Source: RH-AL1 sp964247745
GTDB taxonomy: Bacteria; Pseudomonadota; Alphaproteobacteria; Rhizobiales; Beijerinckiaceae
Direction: 5' to 3'
DNA: 64,000 nt
Assembly (NCBI GenBank): GCA_964247745.1
Contig: CAXTVT010000002.1
Span: forward strand, 1 to 64,000
Made by a program: the position numbers and the translations under genes. The notes under the pieces are model-generated. The model worked only from the letters and a program-made list of their open reading frames with translations, had not been told where the DNA came from and ran no database searches. Position 1 is the stretch's first letter. The number at the start of each line of letters is the position of its first letter. Of this stretch, positions 17,063 to 27,955 are shown piece by piece.

Positions 17063-17842
17063 ATGGTCCAGCTCACCCTCCCCAAGAACTCGAAGATCGG
17101 CACGGGCAAGACCTGGCCGAAGCCCGACGGCGCTGCGAGCCTGAAGGAGTTCCGCGTCTACCGCTGGAATCCGGAGGACGGGCAGAACCCGCGCATCGAC
17201 ACCTACTTCGTCGACACCGCCGATTGCGGTCCGATGATTTTGGACGCGATCATCTGGATCAAATCGAAGATCGACCCGACGCTGACCTTCCGTCGTTCCT
17301 GCCGCGAAGGCATCTGCGGCTCGTGTGCCATGAACATCGACGGCACCAACACGCTCGCCTGCACCAAGGGCATCGACGAGGTGAAGGGTGCCATCAGGAT
17401 CTATCCGCTGCCGCACATGCTGGTGGTGAAGGATCTCGTGCCCGATCTCACCGGATTCTACGCCCAGCACGCCTCAATCCAGCCTTGGCTCAAGACCACC
17501 ACGCCCCCGCCGGAGAAGGAGTGGGATCAGACGCCGGACGACCGCGAGAAGCTCAACGGCCTCTACGAGTGCATTCTTTGCGCCTGCTGCTCGACCTCGT
17601 GCCCGTCCTATTGGTGGAACGGCGATCGCTATCTCGGCCCGGCCGTGCTGCTGCAGGCCTACCGCTGGCTGATCGATTCGCGCGACGAGGCCACCGGCGA
17701 GCGGCTCGACTTCGTCGAGGACCCGTTCCGCCTCTATCGCTGCCACACGATCATGAATTGCGCCAAGGCCTGCCCGAAGGGTTTGAACCCGGCCAAGGCC
17801 ATCAGCCACATCAAGACGATGATGATCGAGCGGCAGCTCTGA
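17063..17842 (+). CDS. sdhB: Succinate dehydrogenase iron-sulfur subunit
   Basis: A 259-residue subunit that carries electrons from SdhA to ubiquinone. Three clusters are visible in order: [2Fe-2S] at CREGICGSCAMNIDG plus a later ACTKG cysteine; [4Fe-4S] at CILCACCSTSCPSYWWN; and [3Fe-4S] shared with CHTIMNCAKACPKGLNP. The usual neighbour is sdhA directly upstream; here a VapD-family gene intervenes, ending two bases before the sdhB start codon. Translation of sdhB may therefore depend on ribosomes that cross the insert. Confidence 0.97.
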   Translation: MVQLTLPKNSKIGTGKTWPKPDGAASLKEFRVYRWNPEDGQNPRIDTYFVDTADCGPMILDAIIWIKSKIDPTLTFRRSCREGICGSCAMNIDGTNTLACTKGIDEVKGAIRIYPLPHMLVVKDLVPDLTGFYAQHASIQPWLKTTTPPPEKEWDQTPDDREKLNGLYECILCACCSTSCPSYWWNGDRYLGPAVLLQAYRWLIDSRDEATGERLDFVEDPFRLYRCHTIMNCAKACPKGLNPAKAISHIKTMMIERQL

Positions 17843-17873
17843 CCTCGCGATTTCGTGTGGGACGACGCTCGAT

Positions 17874-17947
17874 AGCCACGCGCGTTCACGTGGCTTCGGC
17901 GCCGCGGCGAGGGACTGCCTGACCGTCAGCCGTCGGGCGAACGCCCG
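17874..17947. terminator. Two hairpins between convergent sdhB and NifU-like genes
   Basis: AGCCACG (17874-17880) pairs with CGTGGCT (17889-17895), and CGGGCG (17934-17939) pairs with CGCCCG (17942-17947) over a two-base loop. They lie between the ends of two convergent genes and may stop transcription, but neither has a good U tract. Confidence 0.35.
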
Positions 17948-17952
17948 GCCGC

Positions 17953-18519
17953 TCACACCTGCTCGACGCTGTGCACCTCCGGCACGAAATGCGTCAGCAG
18001 GTTCTGGATGCCGTGCTTCAACGTGGCGGTGGAGGAGGGGCAGCCCTGGCAGGAGCCCTTCATCGCGAGGTAGACGGTGCCTTCGCGAAAGCCGCGGAAC
18101 TTGATGTCGCCGCCGTCTCCGGCGACGGCCGGGCGCACCCGGGTCTCGAGCAGATCTTTGATCGTGTCGACGATCTCGCTGTCGTCGGGATCGAAGAACT
18201 CGTCGGCCTCTGCGCCATCGGCCCCTTCACCCTCGACCAGCAGCGGCGCGCCGGATGTGAAATGCTCCATGATCGTGCCGAGCACCGCCGGCTTCAGCGC
18301 CGACCAGTCGCCCTCGTCCGCCTTGGTCACGGAGATGAAGTCGGAGCCGTAGAACACGCCGGACACGCCCTCGATACCGAACAAGGCGCCGGCCAGCGGC
18401 GAACGCTGCGCGGCGGCGTAAGGGTCGCGAATATCCAGCGTACCGCCCGGCAGCACGTCGCGGCCCGGCAGGAATTTCAGGGTCGCCGGGTTCGGCGTGG
18501 CTTCGGTCTGGATGAACAT
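17953..18519 (-). CDS. NifU-like iron-sulfur cluster scaffold
   Basis: A 188-residue protein with an N-terminal Nfu_N domain (MFIQTEATPNPATLKFLPG, IEGVSGVFYGSDFISVTK) and a C-terminal NifU-type domain. The latter has the CxxC motif in MKGSCQGCPSSTATLKHGI, where the two cysteines bridge a [4Fe-4S] cluster across a dimer. The protein delivers clusters to apoproteins. This two-domain form is standard in alphaproteobacteria and mitochondria. It converges on sdhB, whose product needs three clusters, though the two genes are not in one operon. Confidence 0.93.
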   Translation of the reverse strand: MFIQTEATPNPATLKFLPGRDVLPGGTLDIRDPYAAAQRSPLAGALFGIEGVSGVFYGSDFISVTKADEGDWSALKPAVLGTIMEHFTSGAPLLVEGEGADGAEADEFFDPDDSEIVDTIKDLLETRVRPAVAGDGGDIKFRGFREGTVYLAMKGSCQGCPSSTATLKHGIQNLLTHFVPEVHSVEQV

Positions 18520-18710
18520 GGCGGCCTCCGAGACGACGGGTGCGGTCTCGCTCGTGATATGGGCGAAGCGGTGGAGGCGTACAAGCGAAGGCCGCGCGGG
18601 CCGGGCGCCGTCTTATCCCTGTCACTTGATCCGTCCAGGGCAAGCGGGCCACAAGGCGCGCTTCCTTCCGGCGATCCGGAAGGCGAGACTTTCAGGAGAG
18701 CGGACGCGAC

Positions 18711-20144
18711 ATGACGGATTGGCCGGTGCACGGGACCATCACGGGACCGATCGTGATGATCGGGTTCGGCTCCATCGGGCGGGGCACGCTGCCGCTGATC
18801 GAGCGGCATTTCCGCTACGATCCCAAGCGCTTCACGGTGATCGATCCGGTCGACGCCGATCGCGGCCTGCTGGACGCGCGCAAGATCCGCTTCGTGCAGG
18901 ACAAGGTGACGGCGGACAATATCGACACGCTGCTGCGGCCGCTGCTGGAGCAGGGCGAGGGACAGCCCTTCATCGTCAACCTCTCAGTCGAGGTCTCCTC
19001 CGTGGCCGTGATGAAGCTCGCCCACGAGGTCGGCGCGCTCTACGTCGATACCGTCGCCGAGCCCTGGCCTGGCTTCTACACCGACGCGTCGCTCTCCGTC
19101 TCCCAGCGCTCGAACTACGCGCTGCGCGAGGCGGTGCTCGACCTGAAGCGCGAGTTCGCGGGACGCGGTCCGACGGCGGTGAATTGCTGCGGCGCCAACC
19201 CCGGCATGGTGTCGTGGTTCGTCAAGCAGGCGCTGCTCAACCTCGCCGCCGACCTCGGCCACGGCACGCCCGATCCCCAAAGCCGCGAAGACTGGGCTCA
19301 ACTCGCGCAGACGATCGGCGTCAAGGGCATCCACATCGCCGAACGCGACACCCAGCGCGCCGCCAAGCCGAAGCCGATGGGCACCTTCGTCAACACCTGG
19401 TCGGTCGAGGGCTTCGTCTCCGAAGGCCTGCAGCCGGCCGAACTGGGCTGGGGCACGCACGAGAAGGCGCTGCCGCCGGAAGGCCGCCGCCACGAGTTCG
19501 GGCCGGATTGCGCGATCTACCTGATGCGCCCCGGTGCCGGCACGCGCATCCGCTCCTGGTGCCCGACGCCCAAGGCGCAGCACGGTTTCCTCGTCACCCA
19601 CAACGAGGCGATCTCGATTGCCGACTACCTCACGGTGCGCGACGGCAAGAACGTCATCTACCGGCCGACCTGCCACTACGCCTATCGCCCGGCGGACGAC
19701 GCTGTGCTCTCGCTCGACGAGATGGCCGGCGCGCAATGGCAGCGCCAGGCCAAGGAGCACATCCTGACCGAGGACGAGATCGTCGATGGCATCGACGAAC
19801 TCGGCGTGCTGCTCTACGGCCACGCCCGCAACGCCTATTGGTACGGCTCGCAGCTCTCGATCGAGGAGACGCGGCGCATCGCCCCCTACCAGAACGCCAC
19901 CGGACTCCAGGTCACGTCCGCCGTGCTTGCCGGCATGGTGTGGGCGCTGGACAACCCGGATCGCGGCATCATGGAGGCCGACGAGGTCGACTTCCGCCGC
20001 TGTCTCGAGGTGCAACTGCCCTATCTGGGCCCGGTGATCGGCACCTACACGGATTGGACGCCGCTCGACGACCGCAGCGTGCTGTTCCCGGAGGAGGTCG
20101 ACACGGACGACCCCTGGCAGTTCAAGAACATCCTGGTGCGCTGA
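18711..20144 (+). CDS. hss: Homospermidine synthase
   Basis: A 477-residue NAD-dependent enzyme that joins two putrescines, or putrescine and spermidine, to give sym-homospermidine, a major polyamine in many alphaproteobacteria. The Rossmann opening is TGPIVMIGFGSIGRGTLPLI. Further family segments are NCCGANPGMVSWFVKQAL, AERDTQRAAKPKPMGTFVNT, WSVEGFVSEGLQPAELGWGT and GHARNAYWYGSQLS. Length matches the bacterial family. It stands alone, 192 bases from the divergent NifU-like gene. Confidence 0.95.
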   Translation: MTDWPVHGTITGPIVMIGFGSIGRGTLPLIERHFRYDPKRFTVIDPVDADRGLLDARKIRFVQDKVTADNIDTLLRPLLEQGEGQPFIVNLSVEVSSVAVMKLAHEVGALYVDTVAEPWPGFYTDASLSVSQRSNYALREAVLDLKREFAGRGPTAVNCCGANPGMVSWFVKQALLNLAADLGHGTPDPQSREDWAQLAQTIGVKGIHIAERDTQRAAKPKPMGTFVNTWSVEGFVSEGLQPAELGWGTHEKALPPEGRRHEFGPDCAIYLMRPGAGTRIRSWCPTPKAQHGFLVTHNEAISIADYLTVRDGKNVIYRPTCHYAYRPADDAVLSLDEMAGAQWQRQAKEHILTEDEIVDGIDELGVLLYGHARNAYWYGSQLSIEETRRIAPYQNATGLQVTSAVLAGMVWALDNPDRGIMEADEVDFRRCLEVQLPYLGPVIGTYTDWTPLDDRSVLFPEEVDTDDPWQFKNILVR

Positions 20145-20567
20145 CGGGTTCGACTTCGGACGCGGAGGCTTCGCTCGCATGCCGCCGCGACCAGCCCGTC
20201 CGAACGAAGAACGCGGACCTGTCCCGTTTTGCGCTGCCAGCCGTCTCGGCGCATGGGGAAGCAGCGGCATCTTCGAGCATGGTCCGGGCGATGACCAGCG
20301 CGGCATCGTTGCGGTCCGGATCGCCGCCTCGCGCGACGATCTTGGCGGCGATCACCGGGCCGAGCTTGCGGCGGCGTGGTCCTCGATGAAGACGTCGAGC
20401 CGGTCGGCGGGAACGCTCGAGAGCATCGGGAGCAGCGTGTCCAGCGCCGCTGTCGTCGCGGTCGTCGTGCCGGATCGTTCGAGTAGCACGCGCGGCTCCG
20501 TCGATCTCTCGGCGACGTCTGTCCTCTGGATTCGGATCCCTTACGTGGCGCAGTCCTCGACGGCGGT
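20145..20567. other. Gap without a recognisable gene
   Basis: This 423-base stretch lies between the convergent hss and HD-GYP genes. The minus strand gives fragments such as LLPMLSSVPADRLDVFIEDH and, in another frame, LGPVIAAKIVARGGDPDRN, but no single frame stays convincing. It could be a decayed gene. I find no hairpin or RNA gene. Confidence 0.4.
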
Positions 20568-21944
20568 TCAGGCCGCGAGGGGGGCGGACGACGCGTGTTG
20601 CGGTCCCGCCAAGGCTCGCTTCAGCGCATGCACGCAGGACTCGTCGAAGGCGCTGTCGAGGTCTGCGTCGATGATGGACAGGGCTTGCGCGACCGGCATG
20701 GCCTTGCGGTAGGGACGATCCGCGGTCAGCGCGTCGAACACGTCCGCGACGGTGACGATGCGCGTCTCGAGGTCGATCTCCGCGCCGGTGACACCGCGCG
20801 GGTAGCCTTTGCCGTCGAGACGCTCGTGATGCGCGCCGCCGATCCTCGCCGCGTCGGCGAACACGGCGATACGCGACAAGATGGCTTCGCTGGCGACCGG
20901 ATGACGGCGCATGGACAGCCATTCCATTTCGTCGAGCTTGCCCGGTTTGTCGAGGATCGTGTTGCTGACCCCGAGTTTGCCGATGTCGTGCAGAAGGGCC
21001 GCGCGACGCAGGCGACGGCGCCGTTCGCCGTCGAAGCCGAGCTGCGCGGCGATCATGTCGGCGAAGTCGGCGACGCGATCGCTGTGGCCGCCGGTGAAGG
21101 GCGTCTTCGCGTCGATCACGTCGGCAAAGGCCTCGGCGACGTCGTCGAGATAATCCTCATCGACTTGAAGCGTCTCGCCTTCGTCGGCATCGGCGATGCC
21201 GAGGGCTTCCGCGCCTTCGTCGAGCTCCCACCAGAGCGTCTCGTCCGCCGTCACGTCGAGAAAGGCATCCACGACGCGCGGGTCGAACCAGGTGCCCGAA
21301 CGCCGCTTGACCTCGGCCAGCGCCGCCGCCGGTCCTTTCGCGCCGTGGAAGACCTCGGCGACCTGCGCGAGGAGGGCAATCCGCGAAAAGAGAGGCACGG
21401 CCTCGCCCTTCAGCGCGGCCGGCTGGCCAGCGCCGTCCCAATGCTCGTCGAGCGAGGCGATGGCGTTGGCGACGTCCTCGGAGAAGCGCAGTCGCCGCAC
21501 GATGTCCGCGCCCCGATGGCAGCGGGTCTCGACGAGCTCCGTGACCAGCGCCGGAGCGTTGCGCATGATCGAAAGGATGGTGGCGGCACGCTCGCGCCAG
21601 CCGGCGTCGGGAGCCGAATGGCTCAGCACGTACTTCAGCGTGTCGGCGGTTCCGGGCCCGACGACCCGAAAGTCCCGCTTCAAACCGAGATCGTCGGCGC
21701 GGTAGATCTCGCAGAGCCTCGCCGAATTGCTCGAACAGCCGGCGTCCTTCAGGAGCGTCGTGTAGAAGAGGTCGCGCTTGCGCTCGCGCGACAGCCCGAG
21801 CCGGCCACCGACGCGTAAGGCGATCCAGGCCGACCGGGCGGAGTGGCCGGCCGAAAGACCCTCCGTCATGTCGAGCGCATGACTCATCGCGCCGAGGATC
21901 TCGGAGAGCTTCAGCGTGGAGGGTTCGCCTGCGGGACCGATCAT
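20568..21944 (-). CDS. Tandem HD-GYP domain protein (c-di-GMP phosphodiesterase candidate)
   Basis: A 458-residue protein with two HD-GYP-like halves. The C-terminal half is canonical: GGHSDRVADFADMIA, LLHDIGKLGVSN with HD at residues 319-320, and AHHERLDGKGYPRGVTG with GYP at 380-382, followed by TVADVFDALTADRPYRKAM. Such domains hydrolyse cyclic di-GMP. The N-terminal half resembles it but is degenerate: LLKDAGC (66-67 reads KD, not HD) and DEHWDGAGQPAALKG near residue 168 (GQP, not GYP). The degenerate half may regulate. No membrane segment or receiver domain is seen. The ATG at 21944 overlaps a possible upstream small frame as ATGA. Confidence 0.85.
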   Translation of the reverse strand: MIGPAGEPSTLKLSEILGAMSHALDMTEGLSAGHSARSAWIALRVGGRLGLSRERKRDLFYTTLLKDAGCSSNSARLCEIYRADDLGLKRDFRVVGPGTADTLKYVLSHSAPDAGWRERAATILSIMRNAPALVTELVETRCHRGADIVRRLRFSEDVANAIASLDEHWDGAGQPAALKGEAVPLFSRIALLAQVAEVFHGAKGPAAALAEVKRRSGTWFDPRVVDAFLDVTADETLWWELDEGAEALGIADADEGETLQVDEDYLDDVAEAFADVIDAKTPFTGGHSDRVADFADMIAAQLGFDGERRRRLRRAALLHDIGKLGVSNTILDKPGKLDEMEWLSMRRHPVASEAILSRIAVFADAARIGGAHHERLDGKGYPRGVTGAEIDLETRIVTVADVFDALTADRPYRKAMPVAQALSIIDADLDSAFDESCVHALKRALAGPQHASSAPLAA

Positions 21945-22186
21945 GGCAGCTCGACGTCCATGATTGGTGCGGAAGGAAAAAGTTGCCATGCCGCGACCGC
22001 CGCGCTGACCGCGGTTCGGACGCTTGGCTCTTGAACGATAAAGTGCGCAGCCTGGGCGCTTGGACAGGCTTTCACTCTGCCGGAGGCCGGAGCGATCTTC
22101 GATGCTTCGATGGTGCCCTGCGACAAGAGCGAGACCTCCAGATCGTTGACGCAACGTGCGGGAGGCAAGGTAAACATCTGCTTCAT
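21941..22186 (-). CDS. Possible small protein upstream of HD-GYP gene
   Basis: An 81-codon frame starts MKQMFTLPPARCVNDLEVSL and ends in TGA, which overlaps the HD-GYP start codon as ATGA. That overlap is the only strong argument for it. The sequence shows no known family, and the region reads as ordinary high-GC DNA in other frames. It may be a leader or chance frame. Confidence 0.22.
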   Translation of the reverse strand: MKQMFTLPPARCVNDLEVSLLSQGTIEASKIAPASGRVKACPSAQAAHFIVQEPSVRTAVSAAVAAWQLFPSAPIMDVELP

Positions 22187-22319
22187 TGCAGCGCGCAGTC
22201 TTCGATGTTTTACCGAGATGGCTAAGAAAGGGTCACCGCGGGCTCGAGAATCGAGCTCGAAGTGGAGGTTTGACGTCCACTCTCGGTCTTCTCTCGTCGA
22301 TCGATTGGCTCGCCACCAA

Positions 22320-22868
22320 TCAGAGGCGCGACTGTCCCGATGCAGGGGCCTTGGTGATCCGGTCGAACTCATCGAGCGCCATCGCGTGGCGCACCACGAG
22401 CGTGGCGATTGTTTCAACGTCGTCGAGATCGACCAGGGCGATCTTCGCGACGGGCTGCGGAGTGTCGCTGGCGAGTGCGACGATGGCCGGATCGTCGGGA
22501 TGGAGGAACGGCTTGCCGTTGGCGGCGCGGTGCACCTCGATCTTGGGGTGCGGGTCGCGCTTGAAGCCCTCGATCAGCACCAGATCGCAGGGTGAGAGCT
22601 TCGCCAGCAGTGTGGCGAGGTCGGGTTCGGGCGCGCCGCGCAGCTCGTGCATCAACGCGAATCGGGCGGCGGAGGCGACCAGCACCTCGCGCGCGCCGGC
22701 CTGCCGGTGCTCGTAGGAATCCTTGCCCGGCGTGTCGACGTCGAAAGCGTGATGCGCGTGTTTGAGGGTCGAGACGACGAGGCCGCGCGCCACGAGCCGA
22801 GGGATCAGCTTGACGAGTAGCGTGGTCTTGCCGGCGCCGCTCCAGCCGGCCAGCCCGATGATCTTCAT
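22320..22868 (-). CDS. mobB: Molybdopterin-guanine dinucleotide biosynthesis protein B
   Basis: A 182-residue P-loop GTPase that assists MobA in attaching GMP to molybdopterin. The Walker A motif GWSGAGKTT is at residues 8-16. Further family marks are STLKHAHHAFDVDTPGKDSY, HRQAGAREVLVAS and VLIEGFKRDPHPKIEVHR. The ATG at 22868 gives the usual start MKIIGLAGWSGAGKT; the frame stays open upstream without similarity. The start is 58 bases from the end of the methyltransferase gene on the same strand. The product would serve molybdoenzymes such as the one encoded near 9.3 kb. Confidence 0.93.
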   Translation of the reverse strand: MKIIGLAGWSGAGKTTLLVKLIPRLVARGLVVSTLKHAHHAFDVDTPGKDSYEHRQAGAREVLVASAARFALMHELRGAPEPDLATLLAKLSPCDLVLIEGFKRDPHPKIEVHRAANGKPFLHPDDPAIVALASDTPQPVAKIALVDLDDVETIATLVVRHAMALDEFDRITKAPASGQSRL

Positions 22869-22926
22869 CGCGACGATCCACTCCCAGGCCGTGGCGCGCG
22901 ATGGAGGATGGCAAGTCCGTAGGGCC

Positions 22927-23691
22927 TCAAACCAAGGCCTCGAACATCGCGGTGTCGAGCGTGAACGAGCCGTCGGGCTCGATGGCGAAGCGCTCGACAA
23001 CGTCGGGCGGCATCTGCGCCTGCAGAGCGCGGATCGCGCGGACCTGGACGTCGGGCGTGCCGATGCGCGCGATCCAGGCGGCGAAATCGAGCCGCAGCCG
23101 CGCCATGACCGGCGCGGAGGGCTGGAACCCGGCGGCGCGCAGCAGCGCCAGCCATTCCGTCGGCGAGTAGTCGCGCACGTGCGAGGGGTCGCGCAGGATC
23201 TCCACCGCCTGCAGGAAGGTGTCGTGCAGCGCGCTCCCCTCGGGCGCGACGACGTCGACCACGGCGACCAGGCCACCCGGCCGCAGCACGCGGCGCATGC
23301 CGGCGAGACCGGCGGCGACGTCGTGCCAGTGGTGCGCGCTCATCCGGGTGAAGACGACGTCGAAGGCGGCGTCCGGAAAGGGCAGGGCCTCGGCGGTTCC
23401 GCGTTCGGTGCACACGTTGGTCAGGCCGCGGGTCTTCGCTTCGGCCGAAACCGCATCGAGCATCGCGGGCGAGAGGTCGTACGCCACCACCTCATCGGCG
23501 TCGGGCGCGACGGCATAGGTGACGTGGCCGCCGCCGCAGCCGAGATCCAGCACGCGGGCGCCGGGCCGCGCCGCGACCAAGGCGGCGAGCCGCGCGAGGT
23601 CGGCGCCGGTGGCATGGTCCGCGCTCTCGACATAGGCGCGGGCGTGAGGGCCGAACTGGGCTGCGACGAGGGCTTCGTGGGCGGCGGACAT
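22927..23691 (-). CDS. Class I SAM-dependent methyltransferase (UbiE-like)
   Basis: A 254-residue methyltransferase. Motif I is VLDLGCGGGHVTYA, followed by AYDLSPAMLDAV, the acidic loop ERGTAEALPFPDAAFDVVF and RMSAHHWHDVAAGLAGM, then RVLRPGGLVAVVDVV. The fold and the last motifs resemble UbiE and related small-molecule methyltransferases, but the substrate is unknown. The ATG at 23691 is used because MSAAHEALVAAQFGPHA fits the family start. It precedes mobB on the same strand. Confidence 0.85.
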   Translation of the reverse strand: MSAAHEALVAAQFGPHARAYVESADHATGADLARLAALVAARPGARVLDLGCGGGHVTYAVAPDADEVVAYDLSPAMLDAVSAEAKTRGLTNVCTERGTAEALPFPDAAFDVVFTRMSAHHWHDVAAGLAGMRRVLRPGGLVAVVDVVAPEGSALHDTFLQAVEILRDPSHVRDYSPTEWLALLRAAGFQPSAPVMARLRLDFAAWIARIGTPDVQVRAIRALQAQMPPDVVERFAIEPDGSFTLDTAMFEALV

Positions 23692-23750
23692 GCGATCTCC
23701 CGGTTTCGGGTGTGCTGGCGGGACGGTCTCGCCGCGTCTACACCGGCGTG

Positions 23751-23984
23751 GTGAGCGAGCCAACGATCCTCGACCTGCGCGGGCTGAAATGCCCGCTGCC
23801 TGTGCTACGCGCGCGCAAGCGGCTGCGCCGGCTGCCGCCCGGCGCCGAGCTCGTCGTGCTCAGCACCGACCCGCTCGCCGGCCTCGACATCCCGCACATG
23901 GCGGCTGAGGACGGGCACCGACTGGTTCGGCAGTGGCGCGACGGCGAGACATCGGCCTTCCATCTCGCCAAAGCCGCGAGCTGA
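23751..23984 (+). CDS. TusA/SirA-family sulfur carrier protein
   Basis: A 77-residue protein with the family signature LDLRGLKCPLPVLRARKRL; the cysteine in KCPLP is the persulfide site in TusA. The rest (GAELVVLSTDPLAGLDIPHM, then a Gly-rich turn and final strand) follows the fold. Members pass sulfur for tRNA thiolation or molybdenum cofactor work. Two GTG codons, at 23748 and 23751, are possible starts; 23751 gives MSEPTILDLRG. It diverges from the methyltransferase-mobB pair, a setting consistent with a cofactor role, but that is inference. Confidence 0.88.
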   Translation: MSEPTILDLRGLKCPLPVLRARKRLRRLPPGAELVVLSTDPLAGLDIPHMAAEDGHRLVRQWRDGETSAFHLAKAAS

Positions 23985-24053
23985 CGTTGGTTCGCCGTGA
24001 TGGGCGCAAGGCGGGCGGCTTGACGGCGGGCGCGCGGCACGTTGAGATCGTCC

Positions 24054-24631
24054 ATGACGCGCGAGGCCGCCGTGACCCACCCGCTCCTGCAACCCAAGCC
24101 CATGTCGCTCGACGATTTCGACGACCTGCTGGCCGATGAGCCGGAGGACGAGCACTGGGAGCTGATTTGCGGGCGCGTGGTCCGCATGATGGTCGGCGCG
24201 CGCTGGGAGCACAACCGGATCTGCAACAACATCGGCGACGGGATGGACCGACGCCTGCGGGCGCTGGGATCGCCATGTCGCAGCCTCCGGGCGACGTTTC
24301 GGATCAAGGAGGGATCGTCACTCTCGTCCCTTCTTCCCGACGTCCTCGTGTACGGCACCCGGCCTCCGGTCGGGGCCACCTTCCTCGAAGACGCGACCGT
24401 CCTCGTCGAGGTGCTCTCGCCGGGCACCCAGCGCCGTGATCGCGAAGAAAAGTGGTTCGCCTACCAGCGGCTCCCGAGCCTGCAGCAATACGTCCTGGTC
24501 TCGCGCGACGCGCCCTATGTGCAGCGCATCGATCGCGAGAACGGTAGCTGGAGCGGCTTTCGCGTGATCGAAGGCCTCGAGGCCGAGTTGGCGCTGCCGG
24601 CGCTCGGCATCGCGCTGCCGATGCGCGAGGT

Positions 24632-24653
<22 letters not shown>
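24054..24653 (+). CDS. Uma2 family (DUF820) putative endonuclease
   Basis: A 199-residue protein of the Uma2/DUF820 family, which has a PD-(D/E)XK-like nuclease fold. Visible core: EHWELICGRVVRMM, HNRICNNIGDGM, LLPDVLVYG (candidate active-site Asp), TVLVEVLSPGTQRRDREEKW (candidate Glu and Lys downstream) and YQRLPSLQQYVLVS. Members are abundant in cyanobacteria and some alphaproteobacteria; the biological role is unclear. It ends inside the convergent glgX gene, sharing 22 bases. Confidence 0.85.
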
Positions 24654-26836
<2,183 letters not shown>

Positions 26837-26897
26837 CGTTCCAGCTGGCCGGTCGAGACGCTGCGGCGGTCCCGCCTACATGCCGGATCGCGCTCCG

Positions 26898-27791
26898 CTA
26901 GGCGACGAGCAGCCGACGCACGACTGCATCGGCGAGGATGGCCGCGGTCGGTTCCAGGATGAGTCCGCTGTGATTGCCGCGGACGGGCACGATCTCCAGC
27001 GCGTCGGCGACCGCCCGCCACGCCGCGCCGACCTGGCGCATGTGGAACAGCGGCTGCGTGCCTGTCTCGAACGCCAGCACCGTGCCGGCATAGCGATGCG
27101 GAACGTAGGCCGCCATCGCCCGATACATCGTGTGCACGAAGGCCTTCTGCGCCGGTGACCAGCCCGGCCGCGAGATCACGTCCTCGACGGCGCCGGAATC
27201 CAGCGTGTCCACATCCCGCAACGCGCCGCCGCGGCGGGCCGCGAGCTTCTCCGACAGACGGTTGCGGATGCCCCTCGCCGACCAATCGGAGGTCCTGTCG
27301 TCGCGAAGCCAGCGGGGCAGGTTGGCGACCATCTTCAACCAATAGCGCGGATCGCGCCGATCCAGCCCGCCGCCGGTGTTGCAGGGCGCGCCGTCGAGCG
27401 CCACCAGGAGCGGCACGTCGCGGCCGCGCGCGCGAAGCTGCTGCGCCATCTCCAGGGCGACGATCGCGCCGGCCGACCAGCCGATCAGGCGGATGGGCCC
27501 GTTGGGCTGAAAGGCCTCGAGCAGCGCCACGTGGCGACGGGCCATCGTCTCGACCGAGGAGCCGAGATGGAGCGTCATGTCACGCTTGGGCACCTGCAGG
27601 CCGTGCAGGCGCACCGCACCAAAGTGCCCGGCGAAGCCGTTCAGGCCGGCGACGTCTCCGGTGACCGAATGGATGCAGTAGCAGTGCAGGTCGAGGTCGC
27701 CCTCGTTCATCACGACGATCGGCTTGGCGTGCGGGGTCGCCAGCCGCCAGATGGTGGCACTCGTCTGCGGAGGCGTGGCGGAAGCAAGCAT
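26898..27791 (-). CDS. Free-standing thioesterase-domain alpha/beta hydrolase
   Basis: A 297-residue protein with a thioesterase domain like those ending NRPS and PKS lines. It shows the nucleophile elbow IRLIGWSAGAIVALEMAQQL, a possible Asp in LLVALDGAP, and the catalytic histidine in VRGNHSGLI near the C terminus. The early YCIHSVTGDVAGLNGFAGHF resembles the oxyanion region of such domains. No NRPS or PKS gene is in the window, so its acyl substrate is unknown; type II editing of misloaded carriers is one option. It diverges from the DUF2336 gene, with a palindrome between them. Confidence 0.8.
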   Translation of the reverse strand: MLASATPPQTSATIWRLATPHAKPIVVMNEGDLDLHCYCIHSVTGDVAGLNGFAGHFGAVRLHGLQVPKRDMTLHLGSSVETMARRHVALLEAFQPNGPIRLIGWSAGAIVALEMAQQLRARGRDVPLLVALDGAPCNTGGGLDRRDPRYWLKMVANLPRWLRDDRTSDWSARGIRNRLSEKLAARRGGALRDVDTLDSGAVEDVISRPGWSPAQKAFVHTMYRAMAAYVPHRYAGTVLAFETGTQPLFHMRQVGAAWRAVADALEIVPVRGNHSGLILEPTAAILADAVVRRLLVA

Positions 27792-27842
27792 CGCGGCACC
27801 GAAATCTGATGCATGACTTAAATAACTTGCTTGCGGCGAGGA

Positions 27843-27858
27843 AACGAAACGTTTCGTT
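27843..27858. promoter_or_regulatory. Palindromic candidate operator
   Basis: AACGAAACGTTTCGTT is a perfect 16-base palindrome, overlapped by a second (TTAAGCTTAA, 27857-27866). It lies in the 164-base region between the divergent thioesterase and DUF2336 genes, in an AT-rich patch, as expected for a regulator site controlling one or both. The bound protein is unknown. Confidence 0.5.
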
Positions 27859-27955
27859 AAGCTTAAACCTGCGCTCGAGCCGCGTGCGCGATCACGTTTT
27901 CTTAACCACGATTTGCGAAAACCGGGTCGACGTAACGTCAGCCGGCGGCGCTTTC

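Noticed and set aside
20145..20567. Minus-strand gene fragments
   Set aside because: Motif-like bits fall in different frames and none is supported as a gene.
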